64,000 bases of DNA from Simmondsia chinensis (GCA_018398585.1 JAGTTD010000001.1:8558501-8622500); one strand, 5' to 3'. Positions 46,503 through 58,659 are shown, counted from the first letter of the stretch. A program made the numbers and translations. Notes: generated from the sequence alone by a model not told the origin.

Positions 46503-49258
46503 TGTTGAAATTGAAGTTCACTAGTATTTATATATTTTCGAATTTTATATTTTATAGTTATTTTGTATTTATTCTTATATTTGTACTTAGAATATTCCTA
46601 GCATCTAGTATTTACTTGTGTAGTTAGTGAGTATCTCTCCCCTTTGTAACCGGCCACTTATGGCCCAGTTCCCCCATTATTGTGTCATTTACTTAGGGTT
46701 ATAGTCTTGACCTTTCATTTGTCTAGCGTTTTTTATTTAAGTAGTAGCCTTTTGTATTTGTAAATCATCCAAGTTTTGGATCAAAACAAGTGACTATCCA
46801 AAGTACATATTTGTTCTAAGTATTTTGTTTCTTTTATATTATTGGTCCAAGTGTTTGGACCAAGAGAAATATGTCAATCCAAGTCTAGTGAATTTTCGAT
46901 CAAAGTCTCATTTGTTGGTTCTTGTCTTGTTTTAATTCAAGTTGTTCTTGAATCATTTTATTTCAATTTTATATTTTAACATGGTATTAGAGCAAAACAC
47001 GATTCATTAATGTTTTAGCATTTTCGCCATTTCCCATGTCAACAGTGACACAATTTCTATTTTGAATTGCCTCCAGTAACTTCATGCCAAGGCCAATTAT
47101 TCTATTTAGCAAGTTCCAATTTGGTATTGTCTCAAAGCCAAGAGTCTCTGTTTAATTCGGTACAATTTTATACCTTGTTGCCTGTGGGTTTGCTGCTGCC
47201 ATCAATATTTTGGTTTGTTACACTAAATTTTCAAAATTCGGTTTATCAGAAGCTACGAGAATTGTTTAGATTCAAGGTTTTGAGTTTCATTCTTGGTTTT
47301 CGATTTGTTAAATATGTCTAACACTATTTCTAATCAAGGTTTTGTTGTTGTTCCCACGATAAGGGGGTTGTTGGTACTTACTCCTTATTTTACCTTTATT
47401 CAAGGATGAATTTTGTTAAAATGTTTTCCACAGCAGTGTGGAAGTTTTATAAACAATCCAATTTTTATTCTTTCATTCTTCTTTCTTGTCTTAAGCTTTA
47501 TTCAAGTTATTCTTGAATTGTCTTATTTTTGATTTGTTATTTTTATCCCCAAAAAAAAAGGAAAAAAAATGGTTTAAACCGAGATGTTCACTTTCACTCC
47601 CATTCTCTCTTTCTGTTTTTTTTTTTTTTTTTTTTTTTTTTTTGAGTTGTTTTCCTTCTCACTGTTTAGTTTAAGGCTATTCATTTTTGGTCCTCCATAT
47701 TTGGTTTCAAGCAAAGAATTTTGGAATCATCATTTTATGTGAAAAGTTTGATTTGTTTAGTTTTTTTGGGTTTGTTTTGGCCGTTTGTGCCTCCGGCTTT
47801 AGTATTATAATTGTCTTGAATTTGATTCTTAACATTCAACTTTGTTTGATTACCCAAGATTTAGTTTGTGAGTCTATTGTTAGTTTCTTTGTCTGAGATT
47901 TTTTATCAAAATTATTAGACTTAGATTTCACTATTTTTATTTTTGGGTTTGTTTCATTTAGATTCGCTCCGAAAATTTGGGTTTGTTTCATTGAGACTTC
48001 GAATCAAAATTTTAGTCTTGTCTTGGTGGTTTTGTTCCACTTAAATTTTTGTTTGTTGTGTGAGCCTGGTGTTTTAGGGGTTCAAATTTGCAGTTCCCTT
48101 TTTGGGGTATGTGCTAAACAATGTCTAACAATGTCATATGTTCTGGGGTTGGTTTTAAGGTTGTGTCAATCCTCATTTTCAGTTCTCTTCACTTGGATCA
48201 AAATTTGAGGTTGTTTTTGGTATGTGTGTATTATACAATATTTAACACTACTTTTGATTAAGATTTAATAGTGGTTTCTATGACAGGGGAAATAGTTGAT
48301 GCACTTTCCCAGTTTTGCCTTCATTATTTGGGTCATTTCGGGGATGAATTTTTGTTCCTAGTTTGCATTGGTTTAGTGGTTTGGGAGGGTTGTCCAACCA
48401 TTAGAAGGTTAACTATTAGTTTCAAGGTTTTTTTTTGGTGGGGCACATATTGTGTGCACTCAAAGAAACAATTGGTTGTTTCACGTTTTTTAGCTAAAGT
48501 AGAGTATCGTTCTATGGCAATCACTAAAAGTGAATTCGTTTGGTTGCACCATTTATTGTTAGATCTTGCATTTCCAATCATTGAACCCTGCTATTTTGTT
48601 TCGTACAAGAGTGGTTATTGGCAAAGGAGATTGCAATCTCTCTTGTTCGGTCTTCGGGCCAAGTTGCCAACATCTTTACTAAAGCTTTGGGTTATCCTTC
48701 CTTTTCTCCTCTACATTGCAAGTTGGGCACCATAAATTTACATGCTCCAACTTGAGTGGGAGTGTTGAAATTGAAGGTCACTAGTATTTATGTATTTATG
48801 TATTTTATATTTTTATATATTTTTTGTATATATAATTGTATTTTGTACTTAGGATATTCTTAGCATCTAGCATTTACTTGTGTTGTTAGCAAGGAAGTAT
48901 CTCTTCTCTTCTCTGCCCTTTGTAACTGGCCACTAATGGCCTAAATCCCCCATTATTGTGTCATTTACTTAGGGTTATAGTTTTGGCTTTTCATTTGCCT
49001 TGCGTTTCCTATTTAAGTAGTAGCCTTTTGTATTTATAAATTGTCCAAGTTTTGGATCAAAACAAGTGACTACCGAAAGTACCTATTCTTTCTAAATATT
49101 TTGTTTCTTTTATATTGTTGATCCAAGTGTTTGTATTAAGAGAAATATGTCTATCTAAGTCTTGTGAATTTTGGAGCCTAGTCTCTTTTATTGATTCTTG
49201 TCTTGGTTTAATTCAAGATAATCTCGAATTATTTTATTTTCAATTTTATGTTTTAACA
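46503..49258 (+). mobile_element. Nested Copia element, internally deleted
   Basis: LTRs at 46503-46981 and 48763-49258 (tgttgaaattgaag...ttttaaca) are highly similar. The primer-binding site tggtattagagc is at 46982-46993, and a purine tract (gagtgggag) precedes the 3' LTR. Flanks tccat (46498-46502) and gccat (49259-49263) are a 4/5 TSD. It landed on the gag start codon of the outer Copia. The interior of 1.8 kb keeps only the RNase H end, so it depends on other copies. A 28-base T run (47616-47643) lies inside. Confidence 0.82.
48430..48752 (+). pseudogene. Copia RNase H remnant (nested element)
   Basis: The frame gives SKKQLVVSRFLAKVEYRSMA, ITKSEFVWLHHLLLDL, then after a shift IFTKAL and CKLGTINLHAP, the usual C-terminus of Copia RNase H just before the polypurine tract. 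The active-site Asp regions are degraded. Confidence 0.72.
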
Positions 49259-49385
49259 GCCATCATATTTTTTTAAAAAATGGGCTCTGATACCAGTTTG
49301 TTAGCATAAATGGTAAGTTAAGGATTAGAAATGAATGACGACAACAAAATAAGGATTAAAGTAAGAGAAAACAAGAAAGATGACA

Positions 49386-49889
49386 TTTACGATGAATTTG
49401 GTCAATATGCTTGTACATCGTTTTGGAGTTCTGTATGAGATGGGGTCCACTAGGATGACTTGAACTCAAGCTCTAGCTATACTCCCAACTTGATATTCCC
49501 TATAAGATCAAACAAACGGTTAGAGGGGTCCGTAGGGCAACCCACGGGGGACCCGTCTGACGATCAAGTCAGTACTAATCTCATAAAGTATTGATGAAAG
49601 CAGGTAATACATAGGTACAATAGATACAAAGTACTTAGTATAAGAGGAGTACGAGGGTTGAACGATTATTACTTCAGAGAGACGATCCGTAGCGATGGTG
49701 GAAGGATGGCGTGTGCTAGCCCTTTTGATGAGCAAGCCCGCACATCACCCTTATCACATACACTTCTTTACCCTCATCATATGCCATCTTCATCTTTACA
49801 TCATCACCATCCTCTCATGCTTTCTCCTTCTTTCCCTTTGTTTAGTAGATATATGTACAATGAAAACAGATGAATCAAATGCACGATAT
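49386..49889. other. Possible LTR fragment, no gene
   Basis: The stretch ggtccgtagggcaacccacggggg..cagtactaatctcataaagta resembles 24590-24650 in wording and order, so both may be fragments of one LTR family. No boundaries are visible. Confidence 0.3.
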
Positions 49890-50371
49890 ATATGTACAAT
49901 TTTTGGCTCCATTTTGTTTAGGGGGAAAGCCACATTCTCAAAATTGGTTTCCCCTTTTCTATTGTTTTGCTTACTAACGGTTCTCCAAAGGAAAAGTTTT
50001 TCAGTCAAATGGGGGAAAATGAGTTCCCTTCAAAAGGGGGAAGTCATTATTCCAAGCAATCTAAAAAATTTTGAAGGTATATGCATTGGTCCAAATATGG
50101 ATCAAACCAAAATGAACTTGGCGAGACCTTAGATAACTAGATGTAAGAATGTGGGAAAAGAACTAGACGAAAAATGATCGGTCATCTCCAAATCGTGGAG
50201 TGAATTATGTGGTTCCATTTGATTTTCGTTCTTGACCGATATTTTATATTTCAAACATCTTTACTAATTTACATTGGTAAATATTATAATTAAGAAATAA
50301 TGTTTACATAAAACCAAGCACCAAAAAACTATTTATAAATTCTATTCTTTTTACAACATACTTTCTTTTAA

Positions 50372-50938
50372 GGGAAATTATCACTTAGGTACCTTAAGGT
50401 TTGAACATTTATCACCTGGGTATCCTGAAATTTTAATAAATACAATGAGATACACTGAGGTTTGAATTTTTTATTACCTAGGTATCCTATGTTAGAATTT
50501 GATGAATTTTGTACAAATCTAACCAATTTTATGCAAAAAATGATGATATAATACATAATTACTATAATATACATAACTCATGCCAACATTTTTATAAAAA
50601 ATTGAGTGAACTGCGATAAAATATTTACCGATGGTGATATGAATAAGCTAAATATTTCCACAATCATGTCTCATTTTTGTATTTTGGGACAAAAAATTAT
50701 CGAATTCTAGTGAAGATATATACTAGTATATTATTAAAACTGTGTTTAATTTTAGCATTTTCATTGAAAATCTATCAAATTTCGACAAAAAACATATCTG
50801 ATTGATAAAAGTTTAAATCTTTAGGATACCTAAGCGATAAATTGCTTTATACTCAATGTACCCATTGTATATATTGAAACATCAGGGCACCTAAGTGATA
50901 AATGCTCAAATATCGAGGTACCTAAATGATAATTTTCG
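50372..50938. mobile_element. MITE-like element with about 80-base TIRs
   Basis: The left end gaaattatcacttaggtacctt..tttgaacatttatcacc..gggtatcctgaa is the inverse of the right end (caggg.acctaagtgataaatg..tcgaggtacctaaatgataatttt). Related to 50963-51508 and 24216-25345. No TSD could be fixed. Confidence 0.6.
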
Positions 50939-50962
50939 TTCTTTTAATATATGCTTTTTAGG

Positions 50963-51508
50963 AAAATTATTAATTAAGTACTCTGATGTTTGACCATCTA
51001 TCATCTAGGTACCCTAGCATTTCAATGCATACAATGGGGTACTTTAAGGCTTAAATATCTTATCACTTAGGTACCAAGGAGTTTTAAAATTTAATCAATA
51101 AAGTGTCTGTTATTAAAATTTGATAGATTTTCAATAGAAAGTGTTACAATAGAACACGATTCCAATAATATATTAGTATTCTCATTAAATTTTGATGGTT
51201 TTTTGTTAAAAAAAAAAAGAAGCTAAAATTGTATGATTTCGGCCATATTTAGGTAGTATACATCAACATATGATGACCTATTAATCGTATTTTTCTGAAA
51301 TATTTACGTAGCTTGTAAATATTATCATAATTATGTATTATATTAACATTATTGTTACAAAATTCATCAGATTATTACAAAAGTTTATCAAATTTTGATA
51401 TAGAGTACCTGAGTAATGAAATATTCAACTTCAGGGTACCTTATTATATATATTAAAATGTCAGGATAGGTGATAAATGTTCAAGCCTCAGAGTAATAAT
51501 TTCACAAC
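50963..51508. mobile_element. Second MITE of the same family, adjacent
   Basis: It has the same TIR wording (gaaaattattaattaagtac..catctatcatctaggtacc on the left; gataggtgataaatgttcaagcctcagag..aatttc on the right). It is separated from the first by about 25 bases, so the two sit head to tail. Confidence 0.55.
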
Positions 51509-52388
51509 CGCATAAATTCTAGACAATTTCAAATGTATTGCATTGTTATTTATATTATCCTATGACAACGCATATATGATGGGTATAAGATGATTCCTTT
51601 AAAACAAACAAGAAATATCATAGGGCTAGAACATGTTTTCCATTAAACAAACAACAGAAAGCTCAACAAGAATTACATTTTCCATGGAAAACCTTTTCCT
51701 AAGGAAATGTTTTCTTTGAGAAGAGTAATTGTTGGAACCAAATATAGAGACTATACACAAAATGTATAAAGCAGATACCTGGAGTGTGTGGAGACCATAA
51801 AATACTAGAAATATTCAAGCTGAGAGAGGCATGGATCACGCTAATACGAATATTACTAAGGGTCACACGAGAATTAGTCTCAAACATCCTGACTGCCAAG
51901 TCAGCATGCCACGTCACCACCAATACCATGTCACCACGCCATGTCATCATAGCCCTTTTAGTAGTATAAGGGGAGTTGGATTAGGGTTAGGGTATGTTGA
52001 GAGTTATGTGTTGATTTTGATCTCTCCCCCAATTTCGTCTAGATTTCTCCCTCTTTCTTATTATATTACATGTAATTAGTCCATTGGGAGATTACCCATA
52101 TGTAATATACAATTTGGGACAACCATTCACTGTCCCTTAGTTATCGATTTGTGTGATTATAGAGCTGGGTTGTGAGCTGTGAGCTAGATTGATGTTTGTT
52201 TGTGTCAATTGGTATCAGAGCTACCAATTCTCGGTCATGGAAAATTGAGCAATCATTTTAAACTCGTCTGGTTCTATATGCAAAGAGGCTTGATTTTATT
52301 CGAAGATGTTCAACGAGCTTTACGATTTGATCATCTATTGCATGGTTGCTATTCACAAGTTGCAAATTTAATTTTTGAGGTGTGATTT

Positions 52389-52966
52389 GTGTTTTCGAGG
52401 TCTAAATTTTGGGATTGGAATCTGAATTGTGGAACTTCAAGTATTGCACGGATGGTGTGTGACAAAATGTCACACTATGAAATTCCACATTTGTTTAACT
52501 CAAATTCTGTTCAAGTCAAGTCTCAAGTTTTGAAGTTTCTTTACCTTATAGATGAATATGTTCTTTTCGAAATGTATTGTCCTTATGATGTTCTTGGCAG
52601 AATTGAAGTGATCTCATCTTCCAATCTTGAGATTGTGGCTCATGTTAGCTATTATACAATTGGGAGTGCCAATTTAGCCCTCATGTACTTACATGGAAGA
52701 CATATATATGATCAGTGTTGTATCTTAAACATTCAATATATCAAGACCCATGGTGTGGTTGAAGTGGAACCATGCTCATAATCCCTACTACTTTTGAGCA
52801 TAAGGGGCCAAGTGATATACCATTAAAGCAACCTTCTATTGTAAAGGAAGACACTCCAGAACTAATAAGCTATGAAGATGACAACCGGGTTGAGGAAAGT
52901 GATGGTGATGAGAGCAACAACCAGAATGAAGAGATCGGAGAAGAGATGTCGGAATCTGTTGAGTAG
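52389..52966 (+). pseudogene. PTB-type RRM-like ORF inside the LTR element, one frame change
   Basis: The first frame (52389-52781) encodes VQVKSQVLKFLYLIDEYVLFEMYC..DVLGRIEVI..VAHVSYYTIGSANLALMYLHGRHIYDQCCILNIQYIK. The strand-helix-strand order and the block G..IY..CC.L.I.Y are those of polypyrimidine-tract-binding (PTB) RRMs. A frame change at about 52770 leads to an acidic tail (IIPTTFEHKGPSDIPLKQ...EESDGDESNNQNEEIGEEMSE, stop at 52966). The domain is about 95 residues. It has no ATG at its start, so a complete protein is unlikely as it stands. Either a host PTB-like exon was captured by the element or this is a lineage-specific gag-like protein. Confidence 0.5.
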
Positions 52967-53744
52967 AAGCTGTCGTTGTTGGATTTGGGGGAGGATAAAT
53001 TTGTGAAGAAGTCGGGACCCTTGAACCTGATCGGGAACCACGACAATGGCGTGAAGATCGGTGGCAATGAGAAGATCGAGGCCAATCACCGCCTCCAATG
53101 GGCTACCGCCTCATCGGAGAAGGAGACACCTTCATCGTCGTCATCAAAACAAAGGTCAAAGATGCCAAAAGTATCATCGACGAACAGATTAGAGAAAATG
53201 AGGCGACCATGGAAGGGGTGTGCGACTGTGGTGTCGTAGCGTCCACTACCAAGGGAGTGCCGATGTCGGAGAAGCATAGGGTCTGGTGGCCAAACATGTT
53301 GAAATGAAGGGGCAAGCGGAGGAGGATGTGAAAGTCATGCAACCACCGCTTCCTTTGCCTTGGTGTATCACCACTAGTTATTGTCGAGCCTCGCCATCTG
53401 CAGCTAGGTTGGGTTAGGGTTTCAAGGAGCAGGGCTCCGTCGCACGCGCAGAGAAAGAAGAAGAGACATGTGTGTTTGGGGATAGCTTTTGGGTTTAATT
53501 ACAATTTTACCCTTGAATTTTATTTTGAGTACTTAATCACCACTTATTTAGATACTTTAGAGACAAATTTTTCTTTTAATTTTTTAAAATTTAAGGGGGG
53601 AAAATTTATAATTTTGGTATTTGATCCCGGAGGATTTACCCATTGGTCTATCAATACTATGAAGAAGCAAAGAACTAAGAAAAAGTGTGACAAGAAAGCC
53701 AATCACTTGCCCCCATAGCTCCTTAGTGACTTGATTCCTGAGGA

Positions 53745-54220
53745 GGATGTGTAAACCGTGTCTAGGTTGCCTGTTGCTACATGTTTTTGGTTGCTTGGTT
53801 GGTGCCTATTTGGGTGCTCTCTTTCTAGTTTCGTTGCAGTCTATTAAAGTTTGGTTGAGGTCCTTTCTCTGGGCGGTAGTCTTGGGTGTCTTATTTGGTG
53901 GGGCACTCTTGATGTGTCTCGAGTTGTTTGTGTTGTTGTTGTTTAGCTTTCGTGTTTGTTTGCTGGGGGGTTGGAGGTTGTTTTTCTTCAAGTCTCTTTT
54001 CTTTTGTTCTGTCGTGGTTTCTTTGGGCTTTTTTGGGTGTGATTTTAGGGATTGTGCTTGTATTTCTTTTTTTGCAGGTTTGATTGTTTTTCCCTTTTAT
54101 TTCACACTTTGTGTGCTCTTCGGGTCTCTTGTTTGAAGCCCAGCTTTTGTTCACGAGTTTTTCCTTGCTAGTTATTGAAGAAAAATCAATACCTCGACCC
54201 TTAAGGACCAGGGTCGGTTT
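53745..54220 (+). mobile_element. LINE-like G/T-rich fragment inside the LTR element
   Basis: It has the same composition and wording as the retroposed insertion at the window start (for example gctttcgtgtttgtttg, gggtgctctc, ttgggtgtc). It ends before a 26-base G run. No poly-A tail or TSD is visible, so its origin is inferred from resemblance only. Confidence 0.4.
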
Positions 54221-54246
54221 GGGGGGGGGGGGGGGGGGGGGGGGGG
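54221..54246. repeat. 26-base poly-G tract
   Basis: A pure G run at the junction of the LINE-like fragment and the truncated 3' LTR, exactly where LTR sequence is missing. It could be real or an assembly artefact. Confidence 0.9.
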
Positions 54247-54636
54247 AGATATTGATACGAATATTACCAAGGGTCACACCCTAATTAGTCTCGAGCCTCC
54301 CCACTGCCAAGTCAGCATGTCACGTCACCATGCCACGTTATCATAGCCCGTTTAGTGGTACAAGTAAGGAGAGTTAGATTAGGGTTAGAGTATGTTGAGA
54401 ATTATGTGTTGATGTTGATATCTCTCTCTCTTTCCCCCTAAATCTTTTCTATCTCTCCCGCAATTTTTTTAGATTTCTCCCCCTTTTTATTATATTATAT
54501 GTAATTACTCCAATTGGAGATTATCCATATATAATATACAATCTGGGACAGCCGTTCATTGTCCCCTAGTTATCAATTTGTGTGGCTGTAGAGTTGGATT
54601 GTGAGTTGTGAGCTAGATTGGTGTTTGTTTGTGTCA

Positions 54637-55500
54637 CACGCTCTCTTTAAGAAGGTTTCGTGCCCCTATTGTATCAAAAATCGGTGTAGCAGGTATCGGT
54701 GCGTTTCCTTCAGGATACAACGCCCAACTATCGTTGATACCTTTTCGGTCTGCACAACCTTGACAGCTAGAACTTCCCTAACATTTACTTAGCTAAAAGA
54801 AACAAAAAGGAAAAAAAAAAAAAAAATCTTCTTTTGAAAGTTGGCCAGAACCAAGAATTTCTTCATCTTTCAATCTAATACTCCAATGAAACTTCTCAAA
54901 CCCCAATTATATACATGAAAATTGACTTTCCTATTTTTTGGTCAAAATCAAAAGGCATTTACAAGCTTTATTGCATTTACTTCTAGGTTTTTTGTAACCG
55001 AAAAGATGCATTTAGAATTACATAAATAGTATCATCAAAGCCTATTAAATTTTAGGATCATATTTAAATAAATATTTTCTTTAAAAAATCTGATTTTGAA
55101 AGGTTTGACCACCAACATTCAATTGAAGAATTGATTTTTCCTTTATACTAAATAAACATGACGAATATTGCAATAATCGGTAAAATATAGTGTTTTATTA
55201 AAATATTCAACACTCCCCTACTTATTTTAATAAAAATGAAAAACGATTTTTTGAAATGAAATATGTAACTTTGGAAAAGTGAGGATCTCATGTATTATGA
55301 GAGTAGCAATGTCATTAAACTATCACTTAGTGTTTCAAAAACTTGTATACTACAACCATGGTGGACTTAGCCTTTAAACCTTGGTTGCTTGAGGGAATGT
55401 AGAGTGCTTCATACACATGGTATCCAAGGTGCCCCATAGGCTTTCTAAAAATGTGCACGTTATGGCCCTGTGCATCATCCTGAATTTATGAGCGCTCTAG
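54637..55500. other. No gene recognised
   Basis: AT-rich sequence with a short A run near 54812-54827. Nothing with family signature on either strand. Confidence 0.35.
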
Positions 55501-55717
55501 AGAGTTAGCCAAAACTCTCATAGGAAGCGGCTTTTGGGTTCTTTTTTTTTTTTTTTTTTTTTCCAAAAAGAAGAAATATGGCGGTTTGAAGTTGGAAAGT
55601 AACTCCTTTTTTTTTTTTTTTTTTTTGGGAAGGGGATGATGTGTGAAGATGAATAACAATGGACGGTGATGCACGCTAGTAGGTTGTGATACAAACTGAC
55701 GTAGGAACGCATGGGGT

Positions 55718-55945
55718 AAAACTGATAGGTTACCAATTGTGGCGAGGTTAAAAATCCCACTATGGTAATTGATAGGTTGCTGATCTTGGCGAGGTTGAAA
55801 AAATACTATAGCGTAGCCAAATTCACCACTATGGTAGGCTAAGCCAAGAGTATAGATAGCCAAATTTACCATCTTGGAAGACTAAGCCAAGGACACAGAT
55901 AGAAGCCGGTTTCACCACATTGGTTGGCTAAGCCAATAATACAGA
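55718..55945. repeat. Minisatellite: two and three diverged copies
   Basis: First, ctgataggttaccaattgtggcgagg is repeated with changes about 50 bases later (55765). Then a 44-46 base unit, agccaaattcaccactatggtaggctaagcca, occurs three times (from about 55812, 55857 and 55903). Two T runs precede (55542-55562 and 55606-55627). No function is evident. Confidence 0.6.
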
Positions 55946-56412
55946 ATAATAACTCTCAATCCAGAGAAAAGAAAAAGAGAAAATTCTCTCTAACTTTTAA
56001 TTCTTTATTAATAATTGAACTCTAAATTATATGACTCAACTCTAGGAATATTTATAAACTCAAGAAACAGTAAAAGCTAAACATAAAGATAATTAAAATC
56101 GTAACTGATAAATGTAAATATGAACTAAATCCTAATGGATAAATATAGAGATAAACTAACTCTAATTGATAAATATAACAATAAATCTCAACAATATTTA
56201 ATCTAATGAATAAAAATAAATTAATTAAATCAGATTTAAATCTAACTGATTAAATCCTTACTACGTGTCAGTCGGTCGATAAAAGTTTGCAAGAAACACA
56301 TCTAAAAACTTTTGTTTGTATTATAAGAAAAACCCGAGACACCAGTTATTACATTTAGGGATAATTATACTTAATGCCTTTAAACATTAAGGGGACATGT
56401 GTTAACTATACT

Positions 56413-57219
56413 GCTCCATTTGTTTCGAGGGAAAAACACATTCCCGGAATTGGTTTTCCCCTCTTCCATTGTTTGGCGTAAATTTTGTGATGGAAAAGCG
56501 CAAATGAGGGAAAATGACATTCTTTTTGAAAGAAGGGAAGTCATCATTCCAATCAACACAAAAATTTCGAAGGTATATGTTAGTTCGAATATAAATCAAA
56601 CCAAAATAAACTAGACGAGATCTTAGATTCTAGAGATAATAATGTCAGGCAAGAATTCTAAGAAGAATGATTAGTCAGCTTCAAATCCTTGAGTGAATTA
56701 TGTGGTTTAATTTGATTTTCATTCCTGAATGATATTCTTCTATATTTGAAAGATCTTTATCTATTAATGCTATGATGAATACTATAATTAGAAAATAACG
56801 TTACATCAAACTAAGCAACAAAAAACTATTCATACCTGGATAATAAAATATTTAAATTCAAGGTACCTCATTGTATATATTAAAATATCAGGATATGTGA
56901 CAAATGGTCAAACCTCAGGTACCTTAGTAATGATTTCCCTATTTCTTTATTAAAAGATAAATTTTTAACAAGTGCACGTAGCCTTGAGAATTTTAAATAT
57001 ATTATATCGCTACTTATATTGTCCTATGACTAGGTATAGGACGAATAATAAAAGAAGTTTTTCTTTAAAACAAACAATGAATATCGTAAGATGAGACCAT
57101 ATTTTCCGTTGAAACAAACAACGGAAAACTTAAAGGGGAATTGCATTTTCCATGGAAAACCTTTTCCAAAGGAAAATGTTTTCCGAGGGAAAAGTAATTC
57201 CGTCGAAACAAACAAAGCC
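56413..57219. repeat. Foldback repeat family copy 2
   Basis: The left end gctccatttgtttcgagggaa and right end (ttccgtcgaaacaaacaaagcc) are imperfect inverted repeats. The interior matches 49890-51730, but only one MITE end (56835-56945) is kept. Left and right flanks both carry ctttaaacatt, possibly part of a target duplication. No coding content; 57220-57721 is AT-rich without a gene. Confidence 0.5.
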
Positions 57220-58659
57220 TTAATATCTTTAAACATTGGGTTCACTATGTCTTGGAGAATATTACAGTAAGTAACGTATATACACTAAGTCAGGTGATAA
57301 CAAATAATAGGAAAATATTAAAAATAGTTATATTTAAAGGAAGAATTCGATATCACTTTACTAGTTTTGACCTGTGCCATGCACGGTCAACACTTGTAAT
57401 TATAAGATATATGGATCATATATTACTAGCCGTTTCTCGGGCAATGCATAGTCAAATTTTATTATTTGTCTTATATGCTTACTCATAAATTATTTTTTTT
57501 TAAATTAAGTTCTTTGTGCAAAACTCTAGAGTATGATGTAACAATAGTAGTTGCCGCCACATAACCACCATAATTTCCATCAACCGAAAATAAGCCAAAT
57601 ATATGAGAACAAAATTACGTGTGGGGAAGAGTTCAATTGAGTATTTGGTTTTGAAAGATTATTTAAATAAAATTATTTAATAAATAGAGTAATGTTCTTC
57701 TATAAAATTGAGGGAGACGTATGTTGGAAAAAATAGAGTAAATGAGTAATCAAAATATAACTCTTATTACAATCAACTTACTCTTAAATATTACAAAACA
57801 TTACAATCGGCTTGTTCTCAAAGATTACAAAAACTGATGAAAGAAACAACTTTAAACAAAATAACAGTAGGGAGAGAATTGACCAAAAAAATTACCACGC
57901 TGTGGAGAATCCACTGCCCTAAGACGTTTATGGCCCCCCAGATGTACAATGAGATGAACAGCACTCCAACCCCCAGGATTAACACGGCACCCACCTAAGC
58001 AGTGGATTCAAGGGAGATAGGTTGGAGTACGCCCCAACTTGCTCAGGAATAAAAACAAGTTAGAATTTAAGAGAGTGGAGAAGATTGGTATGTTCTTTTT
58101 CAACCAAGGAACCATCAAATTTATAGGGAAAGTAATGGAAGTTGATGTTTGCTCCTAACTCAAAGTGCCAGCGCATGCTCCCCACTCAACAAAAAAAAAA
58201 AAAAACAACTTGGTGCCCAATCATAAAATACTTGATGCCCAATCAAAAATTACTTGGTGTCCAATCATACAAAGTAAACATAAATTGAAGCATTTTCTAG
58301 CAATACCCCACATGGTTCAATTTTTAGAAACAGAAGGAAAGGAAGAGTATTACTGAGCAGTAAGACCCACACTTGACGATGCCAATGTCTTTTGGATTTG
58401 AATCAACACCTAGTGACTAAGCATGTCCCACAACCACCCATTGGTGAACAAGGTCTTGAACCATGAGCAGTCATTATGTAAACATAACTAACCTCTTCAT
58501 GTGGTTCTCGAGGCTAAAACGCACTCCGCGGTTAGGGCGTATGAGGTCCCTCAAAATAATCCAAACCAGGTATTAGGATTGCTCCAGAGAGTAAGCCCAT
58601 ACTCTCGACAAGAGGACTTTCTACCCCCACAATGCCATAGATGAGTCTATCAAGTTCAC

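Larger units (their letters stand above)
38846..49385 (-). mobile_element. Ty1-copia element (Tork/Tnt1-like), host of two nested elements
   Basis: Reading minus: the 5' LTR is a remnant at 49299-49385; it is followed by a clear initiator-Met primer-binding site (tggtatcagagccca, complement of about 49280-49294). Gag, protease, integrase, RT and RNase H follow in order. A purine tract aaggtggagat precedes the 3' LTR (38846-39439, tgttgatattt...gctaaca). The two LTR copies align over about 85 bases, and then the 5' copy is lost. Two other LTR elements interrupt it, at 41090-44337 and 46503-49258. All frames are broken. Confidence 0.8.
49890..51730. repeat. Foldback repeat family copy 1, carrying two MITEs
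   Basis: The left part (ggctccattttgttt..ggggaaag..gggaaaatgagttcc..gggggaagtcatt) and right part (attacattttccatggaaaacc..cctaaggaaatgttttc) match the copy at 56413-57219 and are roughly inverted with respect to each other. Between them sit two MITE copies. No coding content. Confidence 0.5.
51730..54636 (+). mobile_element. Non-autonomous LTR element with captured RRM-like ORF
   Basis: The 5' LTR (51730-52207, tgttggaacc...tgtgtca) is followed by the initiator-Met primer-binding site tggtatcagagc (52210-52221). The 3' LTR (54248-54636) matches it from tacgaatattac onward but lacks the first about 110 bases, which are replaced by a 26-base G run (54221-54246). No Copia or Gypsy gag-pol is present. 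Instead the interior has an RRM-like ORF (52389-52966), a GC-richer piece (52980-53470), AT-rich spacer and LINE-like sequence. A telobox-like ttagggttaggg lies in the LTR (51981-51992). No TSD found. Confidence 0.72.

Noticed and set aside
52862..53342. Several overlapping frames on both strands downstream of the RRM-like ORF
   Set aside because: They overlap in opposite directions with no motif; GC-richer composition alone explains them.
53891..54277. Minus-strand frame with polyproline
   Set aside because: Created by the 26-base G run and the complement of G/T-rich DNA.
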